From Brevibacterium ravenspurgense (GTDB lineage Bacteria; Actinomycetota; Actinomycetes; Actinomycetales; Brevibacteriaceae), in assembly GCF_001584615.1 (NCBI RefSeq), contig NZ_LQQC01000010.1, positions 310,001 through 374,000 of the forward strand: a stretch of DNA of 64,000 bases, written 5' to 3'. Positions within the stretch are counted from its first letter, which is position 1; each line of letters starts with the position of its first letter. Both the position numbers and the translations under genes were made by a program. This document shows positions 27,060 through 34,919 of this stretch, one piece after another. The notes beneath the pieces were generated by a model. The model was not told the DNA's origin, ran no database searches, and was given only the letters and a program-made list of their open reading frames with translations.

Positions 27060-27707
27060 TCACTTCCACATGACGAAGTCTGAGGCCTGAGGGTCCGGAT
27101 CGTACTGCGGAGGCGCTGTCATATCGAGACGCCAGTCGCCGGCGTCGTCATCCCAGACGAGCCGGTAGGTGAATGCACCCTTGGTGGTGTCTTTCGTCGC
27201 GTAGAGAGTCACTTCCGCGCCAGCTTCTGTGTAGCTTTCAATCCGAAACCCCTCGGGCTGCATGAATATGCCGTTTTCGCCCTGCAGCTTTTCGGCTTCG
27301 AGCTGCTTCTTCGCTTCGGGTGAATCCGCTGCGGCCTCTATTTCCTTGCCGATGGAAAATGCGGCTGCGAGGTTGGCTGCTGCGTAGGCAGCACCTGTCG
27401 GGGAATGGGCGAAGCACCTTGGCATTGCGCCGTCGTGGTCGAGCGGTCCGAATTCGTCTGACGTAGGAAGCGTGAAAGGTGAATCGCCATACGACTCCCA
27501 CGTGGTGTTCGGTGCAGCGCTGGGACTGGCCTGATCATCCGAAAGGCCCGAACAGTCGTTTCCCGTCGTCTCGGCCTGCAGCTTTCCCGTTGCCGTTATG
27601 GCAACAACGATGATCACGAGCACTGCGACAAGCCCGAGCGCACCAACACCCCACGCCCACGGTTTGATTCTGCGGGTCTGTCGGCTGCTGGTGTGCTCGG
27701 TGGCCAT
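27060..27707 (-). CDS. membrane-anchored unknown protein (DUF8175-like)
   Basis: A 215-residue protein with a basic N terminus, one transmembrane helix (about residues 19-41) and an extracytoplasmic domain. ATG 27707 has GAGGAGAA upstream, so a longer reading to 27752 is rejected. The domain shows TTWESYGDSPFTLPTSDEFGP, then CFAHSPTGAAYAAANL, a pattern I associate with DUF8175-type proteins that occur near conjugation or secretion genes. None are nearby here. Two Cys (NDC, PRC) could form a disulfide. It converges on metX; no clear terminator was seen. Confidence 0.7.
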   Translation of the reverse strand: MATEHTSSRQTRRIKPWAWGVGALGLVAVLVIIVVAITATGKLQAETTGNDCSGLSDDQASPSAAPNTTWESYGDSPFTLPTSDEFGPLDHDGAMPRCFAHSPTGAAYAAANLAAAFSIGKEIEAAADSPEAKKQLEAEKLQGENGIFMQPEGFRIESYTEAGAEVTLYATKDTTKGAFTYRLVWDDDAGDWRLDMTAPPQYDPDPQASDFVMWK

Positions 27708-27799
27708 TGTTCTCCTCGATTCGCTTCCAAACCGGCCGTCAGTACGATGCATACGACATTAACGGCAGCGGTGGACGCTGTCAGACGCCTTGCCGCAGC

Positions 27800-29875
27800 T
27801 CAGCGCTCTGCTGATTTTTCTTTCAGCTGCGCTTCTCGCTGCTGTTTGCGACGATAGATGTCCTTTTCATCCTGCGGCATGTTTCCGCTGCGCTTGAGCT
27901 CGGCGTAGTAGTCCCGTGTTTCCTGCTGGCGCTGTTCTTCGGCACCGTCGGCAATCGGGCAGCGACGGTGTTCGGGGCCATAGCCGAACGCGGCAACAGC
28001 ATCACCGGCGTTGGCGGCGAGTTTGCGCACCAGACGGTTGATGGTCGGCTCGATCTGGCGGGCACGGTTCATGGACAGACGTCCGTTGGCAATGTGCCAT
28101 CCGGCGTGAGCGCTGATCAGCTCGAGGCCGTAGAGGTCGCGAATGCGGCGCAGGAACTTCGCTTCTGCCGGGTTGTCCTTCGGATCGACGGAGTGCATGA
28201 GGTCATTGAGTGCGCGCCACTTGTGCAGCTCAATGAATGCGCGTGCGGTTTCGATGAGGTCGTTCTGGTGGTCGTTGAAGAGTTCGGCGGCGTCGGTCGA
28301 GCTCATCTTGTTCGCCGGTCGGAGGTTCGCTGCCAGTTCAGTCAGCGTCACCTCTGCTCGGGATGCCAGAAGAGCTTCTTGCAGGCGGCCGGACCGGATG
28401 CGCTTTTCGTTCATTGCCGGGGTGAAGAGGTCCCCGATGGTCGAGCTGACATTGGCAATGCCGGAGCGGAAGAGAGTGCGCTCAGCGGCGTAGCTGCCGA
28501 CGTAGCGGGCAATGCCGCCGACGTCGAGGTCGCGCATTTCGCTCGCGTAGTCCGTCAGGAGGCGCTTGCCGACCAGCTGCAGCAGGACCGTGTTGTCACC
28601 TTCGAAGGTGGCGTACACGTCGAGGTCGTGGCGCAGCCCCACGAGCCGGTTTTCGGCCATGAAGCCAGCACCACCGCAGGCTTCGCGTGCTTCCTGGATG
28701 ATGTCGAGGGCTTCCCAGGTGGTTGTGGCCTTCAGTCCGGCGGCCAGCGTTTCGAGTTCCGCTCGGGCTTCTTCGGTGTCGTCCCGTCCGGAGAACACCG
28801 CGTCGAATTGGTCCAGAAGGCGCTCGTATGCGGCTTGGTTGGCCCAGATCTGTGCGAGCTTCGGCATGAGTCGGCGCTGATGACGGCGGTAGGAAAGCAG
28901 TGTGGATTCTTCCGCGGCGTCTGGTGATTGGAATTGGCGCCTGGCGCGTGCGTAGCGCACTGCGATGTCAGCGGCCAGTTTCGCCGCCGTGTTGGATGCT
29001 CCGACAAGGGAGACACGGCCCTGCACCAGGGTGCCGAGCATTGTGAAGAAGCGCCGGCCGGGGGATTCGATGGGCGAAGAGTACTCGCCGTCTTCTGAGA
29101 CGCTTCCGTAGCGGTCCAGGAGGTTGGTGCGGGGGACGCGCACGTGGTCGAAGGCAAAGCGGCCGTTGTCGACACCGGGAAGTCCGCCCTTGTATCCGTC
29201 GTCTTCGATCGAGATGCCCGGCAAGGGGTTGCCGGATTCATCGCGTACGGGTACGAACAGTGCGTGTACGCCGTGATCAACCCCGGCGGTGATGAGGCGG
29301 GCGAACACGACTGCTGCCTGTGCGTGGCAGGCCGCGTTGCCGATGTATTCCTTGTAGGCCGCACGGAAGGGGGTGTTGATGACGAATTCCTGTGTTTCAG
29401 GGTCGTACTCGGCGGTTGTGGCGACCGCCGCGACGTCGGAGCCGTGGCCGATTTCCGTCATCGCGAAAGAGCCCAGAAGGCGGCCTTCTATTGCGTCGAG
29501 CAGCCAGGCATCGTGCTGTTCTTCATTGCCCAGGTGCTGAATGGCGCCGGCGAACAGTCCGATCTGCACGCCCGCTTTGATCTGTAGGGAAGGACTGACC
29601 GTGACGATCTCTTCGAACATTGTGATGTGCTGGTCGTGCTGGTTCTCGCCGCCGAGTCGCTCGGGCAGGGGAGTGCGCGCGATGCCCGTTTCAACCAGCT
29701 TCTGCAGGCTTTCGCGCGTTGCTTCGCGCTTTTCCTCCAGCGTCCAGCTGTCTTCGAGCAGAAGGCCGTCGCCTCCTGCGAATGCACGGCCGGCGGCGCG
29801 AGATTCTGCACGTGTCCCATCCAGCAGGGCTGAGAGGACTTCAACGTCGAGTGTCAGGCGGTCTTTGCTTCTCAT
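27800..29875 (-). CDS. acyl-CoA dehydrogenase/oxidase family flavoprotein
   Basis: A 691-residue FAD-dependent enzyme for the first step of fatty acid beta-oxidation. FAD/acyl-CoA motifs include FAMTEIGHGSDV (about residues 137-148), the Arg-rich helix before SLLSYRRHQRR-type segment, REACGGAGF and the catalytic-type Glu in YATFEGDNTVLLQ. The extended C terminus is like acyl-CoA oxidases and FadE5-type dehydrogenases. ATG 29875 overlaps the upstream tetR stop by 4 bases, so regulator and enzyme are co-transcribed. Oxidase versus dehydrogenase cannot be decided by eye. Confidence 0.9.
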   Translation of the reverse strand: MRSKDRLTLDVEVLSALLDGTRAESRAAGRAFAGGDGLLLEDSWTLEEKREATRESLQKLVETGIARTPLPERLGGENQHDQHITMFEEIVTVSPSLQIKAGVQIGLFAGAIQHLGNEEQHDAWLLDAIEGRLLGSFAMTEIGHGSDVAAVATTAEYDPETQEFVINTPFRAAYKEYIGNAACHAQAAVVFARLITAGVDHGVHALFVPVRDESGNPLPGISIEDDGYKGGLPGVDNGRFAFDHVRVPRTNLLDRYGSVSEDGEYSSPIESPGRRFFTMLGTLVQGRVSLVGASNTAAKLAADIAVRYARARRQFQSPDAAEESTLLSYRRHQRRLMPKLAQIWANQAAYERLLDQFDAVFSGRDDTEEARAELETLAAGLKATTTWEALDIIQEAREACGGAGFMAENRLVGLRHDLDVYATFEGDNTVLLQLVGKRLLTDYASEMRDLDVGGIARYVGSYAAERTLFRSGIANVSSTIGDLFTPAMNEKRIRSGRLQEALLASRAEVTLTELAANLRPANKMSSTDAAELFNDHQNDLIETARAFIELHKWRALNDLMHSVDPKDNPAEAKFLRRIRDLYGLELISAHAGWHIANGRLSMNRARQIEPTINRLVRKLAANAGDAVAAFGYGPEHRRCPIADGAEEQRQQETRDYYAELKRSGNMPQDEKDIYRRKQQREAQLKEKSAER

Positions 29876-30480
29876 GATTCTCCTGGAAGGGTGCGGGCTG
29901 ATGCGTACAGCCAGTCGGTCAGCGTGGCGGCAAGATGATCGTGGGAGGGAAGGCTGTCAGCCGGCAGGTCAGCAGCGGGCTGTGCGGGGGCCTGGGCTAG
30001 CCAGTGCTGGGTGGCGGAGTGGATGAACCCGAGCGCGCCGTAGGACCATGCCAGTCCATCAGGTCCGGCCAAACGCAGCCGGGAGGCGATGAGCTCTGCA
30101 ATGCCCTTCATAAAAGGGCTGTCAGGGCTTACCGCTATATCGCAGAAGCGGTAGACATTGGGGGATCCGGCTGCGAACTGGGCGAACGCAAAGACCATGT
30201 CGCGCAGTTCGCCTTGCGGGCTGCCCTGCCCGCCGGTGTCGAGGCTGCGCTCTATGCGGCCCAGAGCCCATTCGCCCATAGCGCGACGCAGGCCGGTGCG
30301 ATCACCGAAGTAGCGGTAGAGAACAGTTTTTGACGTCCCGATCTGGGCGGCGATGTCGTCCATTGAAAGATCGCCGTGGGCATCGACCGCTTTGCGCGCC
30401 GATCGAAGCAGGTCAGCACGCCTGCGGGCGCGGTGAGCGTCCCATCGTGCTGCGCGGCCGTCGCGTCTCTGCGGTTCCAT
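29872..30480 (-). CDS. TetR family regulator of the fatty-acid cluster
   Basis: A 202-residue repressor-type protein. The helix-turn-helix is LSMDDIAAQIGTSKTVLYRYFGDRTGL (about residues 38-64), followed by the effector-binding helical domain. It diverges from the thiolase gene with 53 bases between starts; that space holds an inverted repeat likely to be its operator, so it probably controls both arms in response to an acyl-CoA or fatty acid. Start at ATG 30480, possibly leaderless. Confidence 0.9.
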   Translation of the reverse strand: MEPQRRDGRAARWDAHRARRRADLLRSARKAVDAHGDLSMDDIAAQIGTSKTVLYRYFGDRTGLRRAMGEWALGRIERSLDTGGQGSPQGELRDMVFAFAQFAAGSPNVYRFCDIAVSPDSPFMKGIAELIASRLRLAGPDGLAWSYGALGFIHSATQHWLAQAPAQPAADLPADSLPSHDHLAATLTDWLYASARTLPGES

Positions 30481-30487
30481 ACCGCCA

Positions 30488-30512
30488 CAGTATCAAGTAC
30501 TGTTCGTATCAG
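30488..30512. promoter_or_regulatory. candidate TetR operator in the divergent fatty-acid promoter
   Basis: CAGTA (30488-30492) and TACTG (30498-30502) form a perfect inverted repeat with a 5-base centre. GTATCA occurs at 30490-30495 and again at 30506-30511, spaced 16 bases. The site overlaps the likely -10 region of tetR on the minus strand and precedes the AGGAGG of the thiolase gene. Confidence 0.55.
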
Positions 30513-30533
30513 ATAACTCTTCAGGAGGTTCCC

Positions 30534-31814
30534 GTGTCACAGACTCCGGCCGCAATTCTCGGCGGCAACCGCATTCCTTTCGCCCGCGCCAACCGTGAGT
30601 ACGCCGAAGCTTCCGTGCAGGACATGCTCACATCAGCCATCGACGGTCTCAGCGCCCGCTTCGGCCTTGCAGGACAGACCCTTGGGGCTGTTGCCGGTGG
30701 AGCCGTTCTTCGCCACTCACGTGATCTCAACATCACACGCGAGGCGGTGCTCGGCTCAGCTCTCGCACCTCAGACTCCCGCTTTTGACCTGGGGCAGGCC
30801 TGCGCCACGGGCCTCGAATCCGTCGTCTCGATCGCCCAGAAGATCAAGGTGGGCCAGATCGAAGCCGGCATCGCATCAGGAGTTGACTCCGCCTCGGACG
30901 CTCCGATCGCAGTCAGCGAGGGCCTGCGCAGGGCACTGCTCGAGGCTTCCCGGGCACGCACCCTGCCCGCCCGCCTCAAAGCGCTGGCGAGCATTCGCCC
31001 TGCCGACCTCGCCCCCGCGCCACCGAGCAACACCGAACCGCGCACCGGACTGTCGATGGGTGAACACCAGGCCCGCACAACCGCCGCGTGGGGCATCAGC
31101 CGCGAAGACCAGGACATCCTCGCAGCCGCCTCGCACCAGAACCTCGCCGCGGCATGGGAACGCGGTTTCTTCGACGACCTCGTCACCCCGTACTTGGGGC
31201 TCACCCGCGATGGCAACCTGCGCCCAGACTCGACCCCGGAAGCGCTGGCAAAACTCGGCACGGTCTTCGGGCACAGCCTCGACACTCCGGCAACCATGAC
31301 CGCCGGCAACTCGACACCGCTGACCGACGGCGCATCGACGGTTCTTCTGGCAAGCCCGGACTGGGCTCAGGCACACGGCTTCGAGCCGCTTGCCTACCTC
31401 AAGGACGCCGAGGTCGCGGCAGTCGACTTCGTCACCGGCAACGAGGGCATGCTCATGGCACCCGCCTACGCAGTTCCGCGCCTGCTGGACCGCAACGGGC
31501 TGACCTTCGCTGATTTCGACTTCTTTGAGATCCACGAGGCGTTCGCGTCGACCGTTCTGTGTCACCTGGCCGCGTGGGAATCTGAAGAGTTCTGCCGCGA
31601 ACGCCTGGGTTTGGAATCGCCACTCGGTGTGATTGAGCGCAGCAAGATCAACCCGAACGGATCGTCGCTGGCCGCCGGACATCCGTTCGCGGCAACCGGT
31701 GGACGGATCGTCGCTTCGGCGGCCAAACACCTGAAGGAAATCGGCGGTAAGCGCGCACTCATCTCCATCTGCGCGGCCGGCGGTCAGGGACTCGCAGCAA
31801 TCGTGGAGGCATGA
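30534..31814 (+). CDS. fadI: acetyl-CoA acyltransferase (thiolase, FadA2/FadI-like)
   Basis: A 426-residue thiolase that cleaves 3-ketoacyl-CoA in beta-oxidation. The nucleophilic Cys is C90 in QACATGLES; the His in IHEAF, GHPFAATGGR and the second Cys in SICAAGGQG complete the active site. GTG start at 30534 after AGGAGG. It starts the plus-strand arm of the cluster; the next gene follows after 1 base. The closest remembered counterpart is mycobacterial FadA2, which is encoded near FabG4, HtdX and FadE5. Confidence 0.92.
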   Translation: MSQTPAAILGGNRIPFARANREYAEASVQDMLTSAIDGLSARFGLAGQTLGAVAGGAVLRHSRDLNITREAVLGSALAPQTPAFDLGQACATGLESVVSIAQKIKVGQIEAGIASGVDSASDAPIAVSEGLRRALLEASRARTLPARLKALASIRPADLAPAPPSNTEPRTGLSMGEHQARTTAAWGISREDQDILAAASHQNLAAAWERGFFDDLVTPYLGLTRDGNLRPDSTPEALAKLGTVFGHSLDTPATMTAGNSTPLTDGASTVLLASPDWAQAHGFEPLAYLKDAEVAAVDFVTGNEGMLMAPAYAVPRLLDRNGLTFADFDFFEIHEAFASTVLCHLAAWESEEFCRERLGLESPLGVIERSKINPNGSSLAAGHPFAATGGRIVASAAKHLKEIGGKRALISICAAGGQGLAAIVEA

Positions 31815-31815
31815 C

Positions 31816-33156
31816 ATGGCTGATAAGTACATCGAAATCGCAAATGGCCCGCTGGCCGGGATCGTCAAGAAGCTCGGCCTGCCATCGCCCGTGAAGCTGC
31901 GTCGCTTCGATTCTGGCGCGGCCTATCTGAAAGAACCGATTCTTCTGGTGGGCGCCGGCCGTGCAGCAGACACGCTGGCACAGCTGCTGGAAGACAACGG
32001 CTTCCTCGTGCATCGAAGCTTTGATCCGGCCTACCGCTACGGCGGAATCGTCGCCGACTACACGCAGATCGAAACACCAGCAGACCTCGCAGAGATCACG
32101 CTGGAAATTGGCTCTGCTCTGAAGCGGCTGGCCGCATGCGCCCGGATCATCACGATTGCGCACGCCCCTGACACCAGCGCATCTGCAGAGCTCAACTCTG
32201 CACGCCAGGCCGTCGAGGGCATCACGCGTTCGCTGGCACACGAAATGCTGCGCGGTTCAACGACAAACGGCATTCAGCTGGAAGGCGTGGGCCTCGATGC
32301 CCCGAGCGTCCGGGGCGCCCTGTGGTTCCTCCTGTCGTCGAAGTCGGCCTATGTGTCCGGTCAGTTCCTGCGCGTGAACTCGACAGCCGGTACGTCGATT
32401 GACGCCGAACAGTTCGCTGCCACCGGGCAGGCCGGCCCCCTGGCAGGGAAGACGGCTGTCGTTACGGGTGCCGCCCGGGGCATTGGCGCAGCGATTGCGA
32501 AGACCCTCGCCCGCGACGGTGCCGACGTCGTCGGCGTTGACGTCCCGCCGGCCGGCGATGCTCTCGCAAAAACCATGAACTCGATCGGCGGGCGCGCCTG
32601 CGCACTCGATGTCACTGCTGAAGACGCCGGTGTGCGCCTTGCTGAGGCTGTTGGCGCTCCCGTGGACATCCTCGTGCACAACGCCGGCATCACCCGCGAC
32701 AAGCTGCTGGCGAATATGAATCAGCAGCAGTGGGATTCGGTTCTTGCGGTCAACCTTGAATCCCAATTGCGGATCAACTCCCAGCTGGCCGATGCGTGGG
32801 GGAGCGAACCACACGTGGTGAGCCTCGCCTCGACATCGGGAATTGCCGGCAACCGCGGTCAGACGAACTACTCTGCGTCCAAGGCTGGTGTCATCGGCAT
32901 TGCCGCGGCGTGCGCGGAAGACTTCGCCGCTCGCGGCGGAAGCATCAACGCGGTGGCGCCGGGCTTTATTGAAACCGATATGACCGCGGCGATGCCGTTT
33001 CTCACCCGCCAGGTGGCCAGGCGCCTGTCCAGCCTGCAGCAGGGCGGCCTTCCCGTCGATGTCGCTGAGGCCATTGCATTCCTTGCAAGCCCAGCTGCCG
33101 GCGGCATCAACGGGCAGACGCTGCGCGTTTGCGGACAGAACATGGTCGGTGCGTGA
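31816..33156 (+). CDS. fabG: FabG4-like 3-oxoacyl reductase with duplicated Rossmann domains
   Basis: A 446-residue high-molecular-weight FabG. The C-terminal half (from about residue 210) is a complete SDR: cofactor motif TGAARGIG, NAGITRD, catalytic Ser in SLASTSGIAG and Tyr-x3-Lys in YSASKAG. The N-terminal half is a degenerate Rossmann domain without these residues. This architecture matches mycobacterial FabG4, a reductase for 3-ketoacyl-CoA or the reverse hydroxyacyl oxidation. ATG 31816 directly follows the thiolase stop, and its own stop overlaps the MaoC gene by 1 base. Confidence 0.9.
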   Translation: MADKYIEIANGPLAGIVKKLGLPSPVKLRRFDSGAAYLKEPILLVGAGRAADTLAQLLEDNGFLVHRSFDPAYRYGGIVADYTQIETPADLAEITLEIGSALKRLAACARIITIAHAPDTSASAELNSARQAVEGITRSLAHEMLRGSTTNGIQLEGVGLDAPSVRGALWFLLSSKSAYVSGQFLRVNSTAGTSIDAEQFAATGQAGPLAGKTAVVTGAARGIGAAIAKTLARDGADVVGVDVPPAGDALAKTMNSIGGRACALDVTAEDAGVRLAEAVGAPVDILVHNAGITRDKLLANMNQQQWDSVLAVNLESQLRINSQLADAWGSEPHVVSLASTSGIAGNRGQTNYSASKAGVIGIAAACAEDFAARGGSINAVAPGFIETDMTAAMPFLTRQVARRLSSLQQGGLPVDVAEAIAFLASPAAGGINGQTLRVCGQNMVGA

Positions 33157-33992
33157 TGAGCGCTTCAACCTACGCGAAGGCCGCTCTGACTGCATTGCGT
33201 CGAGGGCCGCAGAAAGCAGCCGCACCCGCGCGAACAGTGACCGAGGAACATCGCATCGACCCTGCCGCGTGGGCTCGTTTCCAGCGCGTCACGTCCGGGC
33301 CCGTTGGCAACAGCGTCAGCCCCGCCTATCTGCACACGCTTGGGTTCCTGCCCTCACTTGAGCTCATGGCTGACAGCCAGTTTCCTCTGCCGGTGCTCGG
33401 CATGGTCCACGTCTATAACCGCTTTGAGCTTCTCGCACCCGTGTGGGTGGGTGACGAACTGACCGTGGAGACATCCGTTTCCGCTCCCCGCCGGCACCCC
33501 AAGGGTGCCGTTGTGGACATCAGGGTCACGGGCCGCCGAGGTGGAGCCCCGGTTTTCGAAGAAACCTCGGTTTATCTGGCTAAGGGTGCGGAACTGATCG
33601 ATGCTGATGAAGGCGAAGCGATTCCGCGGATTGAATGGCAGGCGGACAGCCTGCCGACAGCTCAGTGGAAGCTCGATCCTGCTATCGGCCGCAGCTATGC
33701 CGCGGTGTCAGGGGACCGCAACCCGATTCATCTCAGCGGTGTTGCCGCAAAGGCCTTCGGCTTCCCGCGGCGCATTGCCCACGGAATGTACACGGCCGCG
33801 CGTGCGCTCAATGCGACTGATGTCGCAAGTGAAACATATGTGTGGGAGATTCAGTTCGCCAAGCCTCTTCTGCTGCCAAGCACGGTTGATTTCAGCCTGC
33901 AGCGGGCTGGAGAAAGCGTTACAACGGCTGTCACCCGCAAGTCCGATGGGGCGCCTCACGTGATCTCCAAAATCACCCCGTTGGGCGCGTGA
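33156..33992 (+). CDS. MaoC-like (R)-specific enoyl-CoA hydratase (HtdX-like)
   Basis: A 278-residue double hot-dog hydratase. The catalytic Asp-His motif is in YAAVSGDRNPIHLS (about residues 185-198), followed by AFGFPRRIAHGMYTAA; the N-terminal hot-dog is degenerate. It starts at ATG 33156 overlapping the reductase stop. Together with the acyl-CoA dehydrogenase, reductase and thiolase it supplies a full beta-oxidation-like cycle. Mycobacterial HtdX is the likely counterpart; direction (breakdown or synthesis) is not evident. Confidence 0.9.
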   Translation: MSASTYAKAALTALRRGPQKAAAPARTVTEEHRIDPAAWARFQRVTSGPVGNSVSPAYLHTLGFLPSLELMADSQFPLPVLGMVHVYNRFELLAPVWVGDELTVETSVSAPRRHPKGAVVDIRVTGRRGGAPVFEETSVYLAKGAELIDADEGEAIPRIEWQADSLPTAQWKLDPAIGRSYAAVSGDRNPIHLSGVAAKAFGFPRRIAHGMYTAARALNATDVASETYVWEIQFAKPLLLPSTVDFSLQRAGESVTTAVTRKSDGAPHVISKITPLGA

Positions 33993-34025
33993 ATACACGG
34001 CGCAACCGGTGACGCACAGTCGATT

Positions 34026-34053
34026 TTGCAATCGTCTTACCAGGGTGTAGAGT
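34026..34053 (+). promoter_or_regulatory. tRNA-Leu promoter
   Basis: TTGCAA (34026-34031), 16-base spacer, TAGAGT (34048-34053). The predicted start near 34060 is about nine bases ahead of the mature tRNA. Confidence 0.65.
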
Positions 34054-34068
34054 GTCAGCTGTTGCCCA

Positions 34069-34156
34069 GCGCGGGTGGCGGAATTGGTAGACGCGCTAGC
34101 TTGAGGTGCTAGTGGCCATTTATACGGTCGTGGGGGTTCAAGTCCCCCTCCGCGCA
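34069..34156 (+). tRNA. tRNA-Leu (anticodon GAG)
   Basis: An 88-base gene folds as a class II tRNA. Acceptor strands are 34069-34075 and 34149-34155 with discriminator A at 34156; the anticodon loop TTGAGGT, between CTAGC and GCTAG, gives GAG for CUC/CUU codons. The D-arm has GGAATTGGTAGAC and the long variable arm spans roughly GTGGCCATTTATACGGTCGT; the T-arm is GGGGG-TTCAAGT-CCCCC. CCA is not encoded. Confidence 0.95.
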
Positions 34157-34164
34157 CAGCGAAA

Positions 34165-34200
34165 CAAGGCCCGGAACTTAAGGTTCCGGGCCTTGTGCTT
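34165..34200 (+). terminator. terminator after tRNA-Leu
   Basis: A perfect 13-base stem (34165-34177 and 34183-34195) with loop TTAAG, starting nine bases after the tRNA and followed by TGCTTT. Confidence 0.85.
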
Positions 34201-34286
34201 TACACGGCTGAATTGCATGAGCCCTCTTGTGCCCCGCGGTACGCTTAGAAATCAGCTGAAAGAGCGCTGGGATGAACGGAGAACGC

Positions 34287-34916
34287 ATGACAGAAGCGCA
34301 TCTCGAATCGGAGCTGACCACCGCTGCGGTTTTGGCAGCCTACGCGCGCATCCACCGGCTGCAGGCCCATGTGAGTGTCCGCGTCCTCACCCCTGAAGTG
34401 CGCGCTCTTCTCCTGAACCGCTTCGAACAGCAGGGCACCCCCACAGAGAAGATCAGCGAAGTTGAGGGCCTCATCGCAGCGGCCCAGCAGCACATCGGAT
34501 CGGACGAGGCGAAGCCGCTCAGCGCTGTTTCCTACGACAAGACCCGCAGGCAGTTTGTTTCGCGTCTTGTCCGCGCCGGCAGTGCGGGAGTCCGCCTGTG
34601 GCCGCCCACCAGCCAAACCGTGCGCGCCCAGCTTGGCGGCCAGCAGTGGAACACAGCCATGCGCAGCCTTGGCATTCCCATTTCCTCGCGAGGCAAAGCT
34701 CCCGGGCCTACACGCTTCAGCAGAGATCAGTACGTGCGGGCTGTGACGGACTTTATTGCAGAATCTTCGACCGATCAGTCCTTCCGGGCATACGGTGAGT
34801 GGGTGGCTCGCCAGAACGCCGCGGGAGCGCACCGCCCCTCAGGACCGGCGCTGCGCAAATTCTTCGGCAGCTGGTCCGCCGCAAAGGAAGCACAGGCTGA
34901 CGAAACACAGGAGTAA
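34287..34916 (+). CDS. unknown protein with two homing-endonuclease-associated-repeat-like units
   Basis: A 209-residue soluble protein of unknown function. ATG 34287 has CGGAG five bases upstream, better than ATG 34272. The N-terminal half is helical. The second half contains two segments with the pattern P-S/T-x(3,4)-R-x(2)-F/L-G-x-W-x2-A: PTSQTVRAQLGGQQWNTA (about 104-121) and PSGPALRKFFGSWSAA (about 184-199), each preceded by a helix. That pattern resembles the homing-endonuclease-associated repeat, a small DNA-binding unit. No nuclease domain is present. It lies just downstream of tRNA-Leu and 3 bases ahead of an M20 peptidase gene. Confidence 0.7.
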   Translation: MTEAHLESELTTAAVLAAYARIHRLQAHVSVRVLTPEVRALLLNRFEQQGTPTEKISEVEGLIAAAQQHIGSDEAKPLSAVSYDKTRRQFVSRLVRAGSAGVRLWPPTSQTVRAQLGGQQWNTAMRSLGIPISSRGKAPGPTRFSRDQYVRAVTDFIAESSTDQSFRAYGEWVARQNAAGAHRPSGPALRKFFGSWSAAKEAQADETQE

Positions 34917-34919
34917 CCC

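Noticed and set aside
27968-28927. Plus-strand open frame (319 codons) inside the acyl-CoA dehydrogenase gene
   Set aside because: Antisense shadow; flavoprotein motifs on the minus strand are intact.
30876-31868. Minus-strand open frame (330 codons) over the thiolase gene
   Set aside because: Antisense shadow of a clearly recognisable thiolase.
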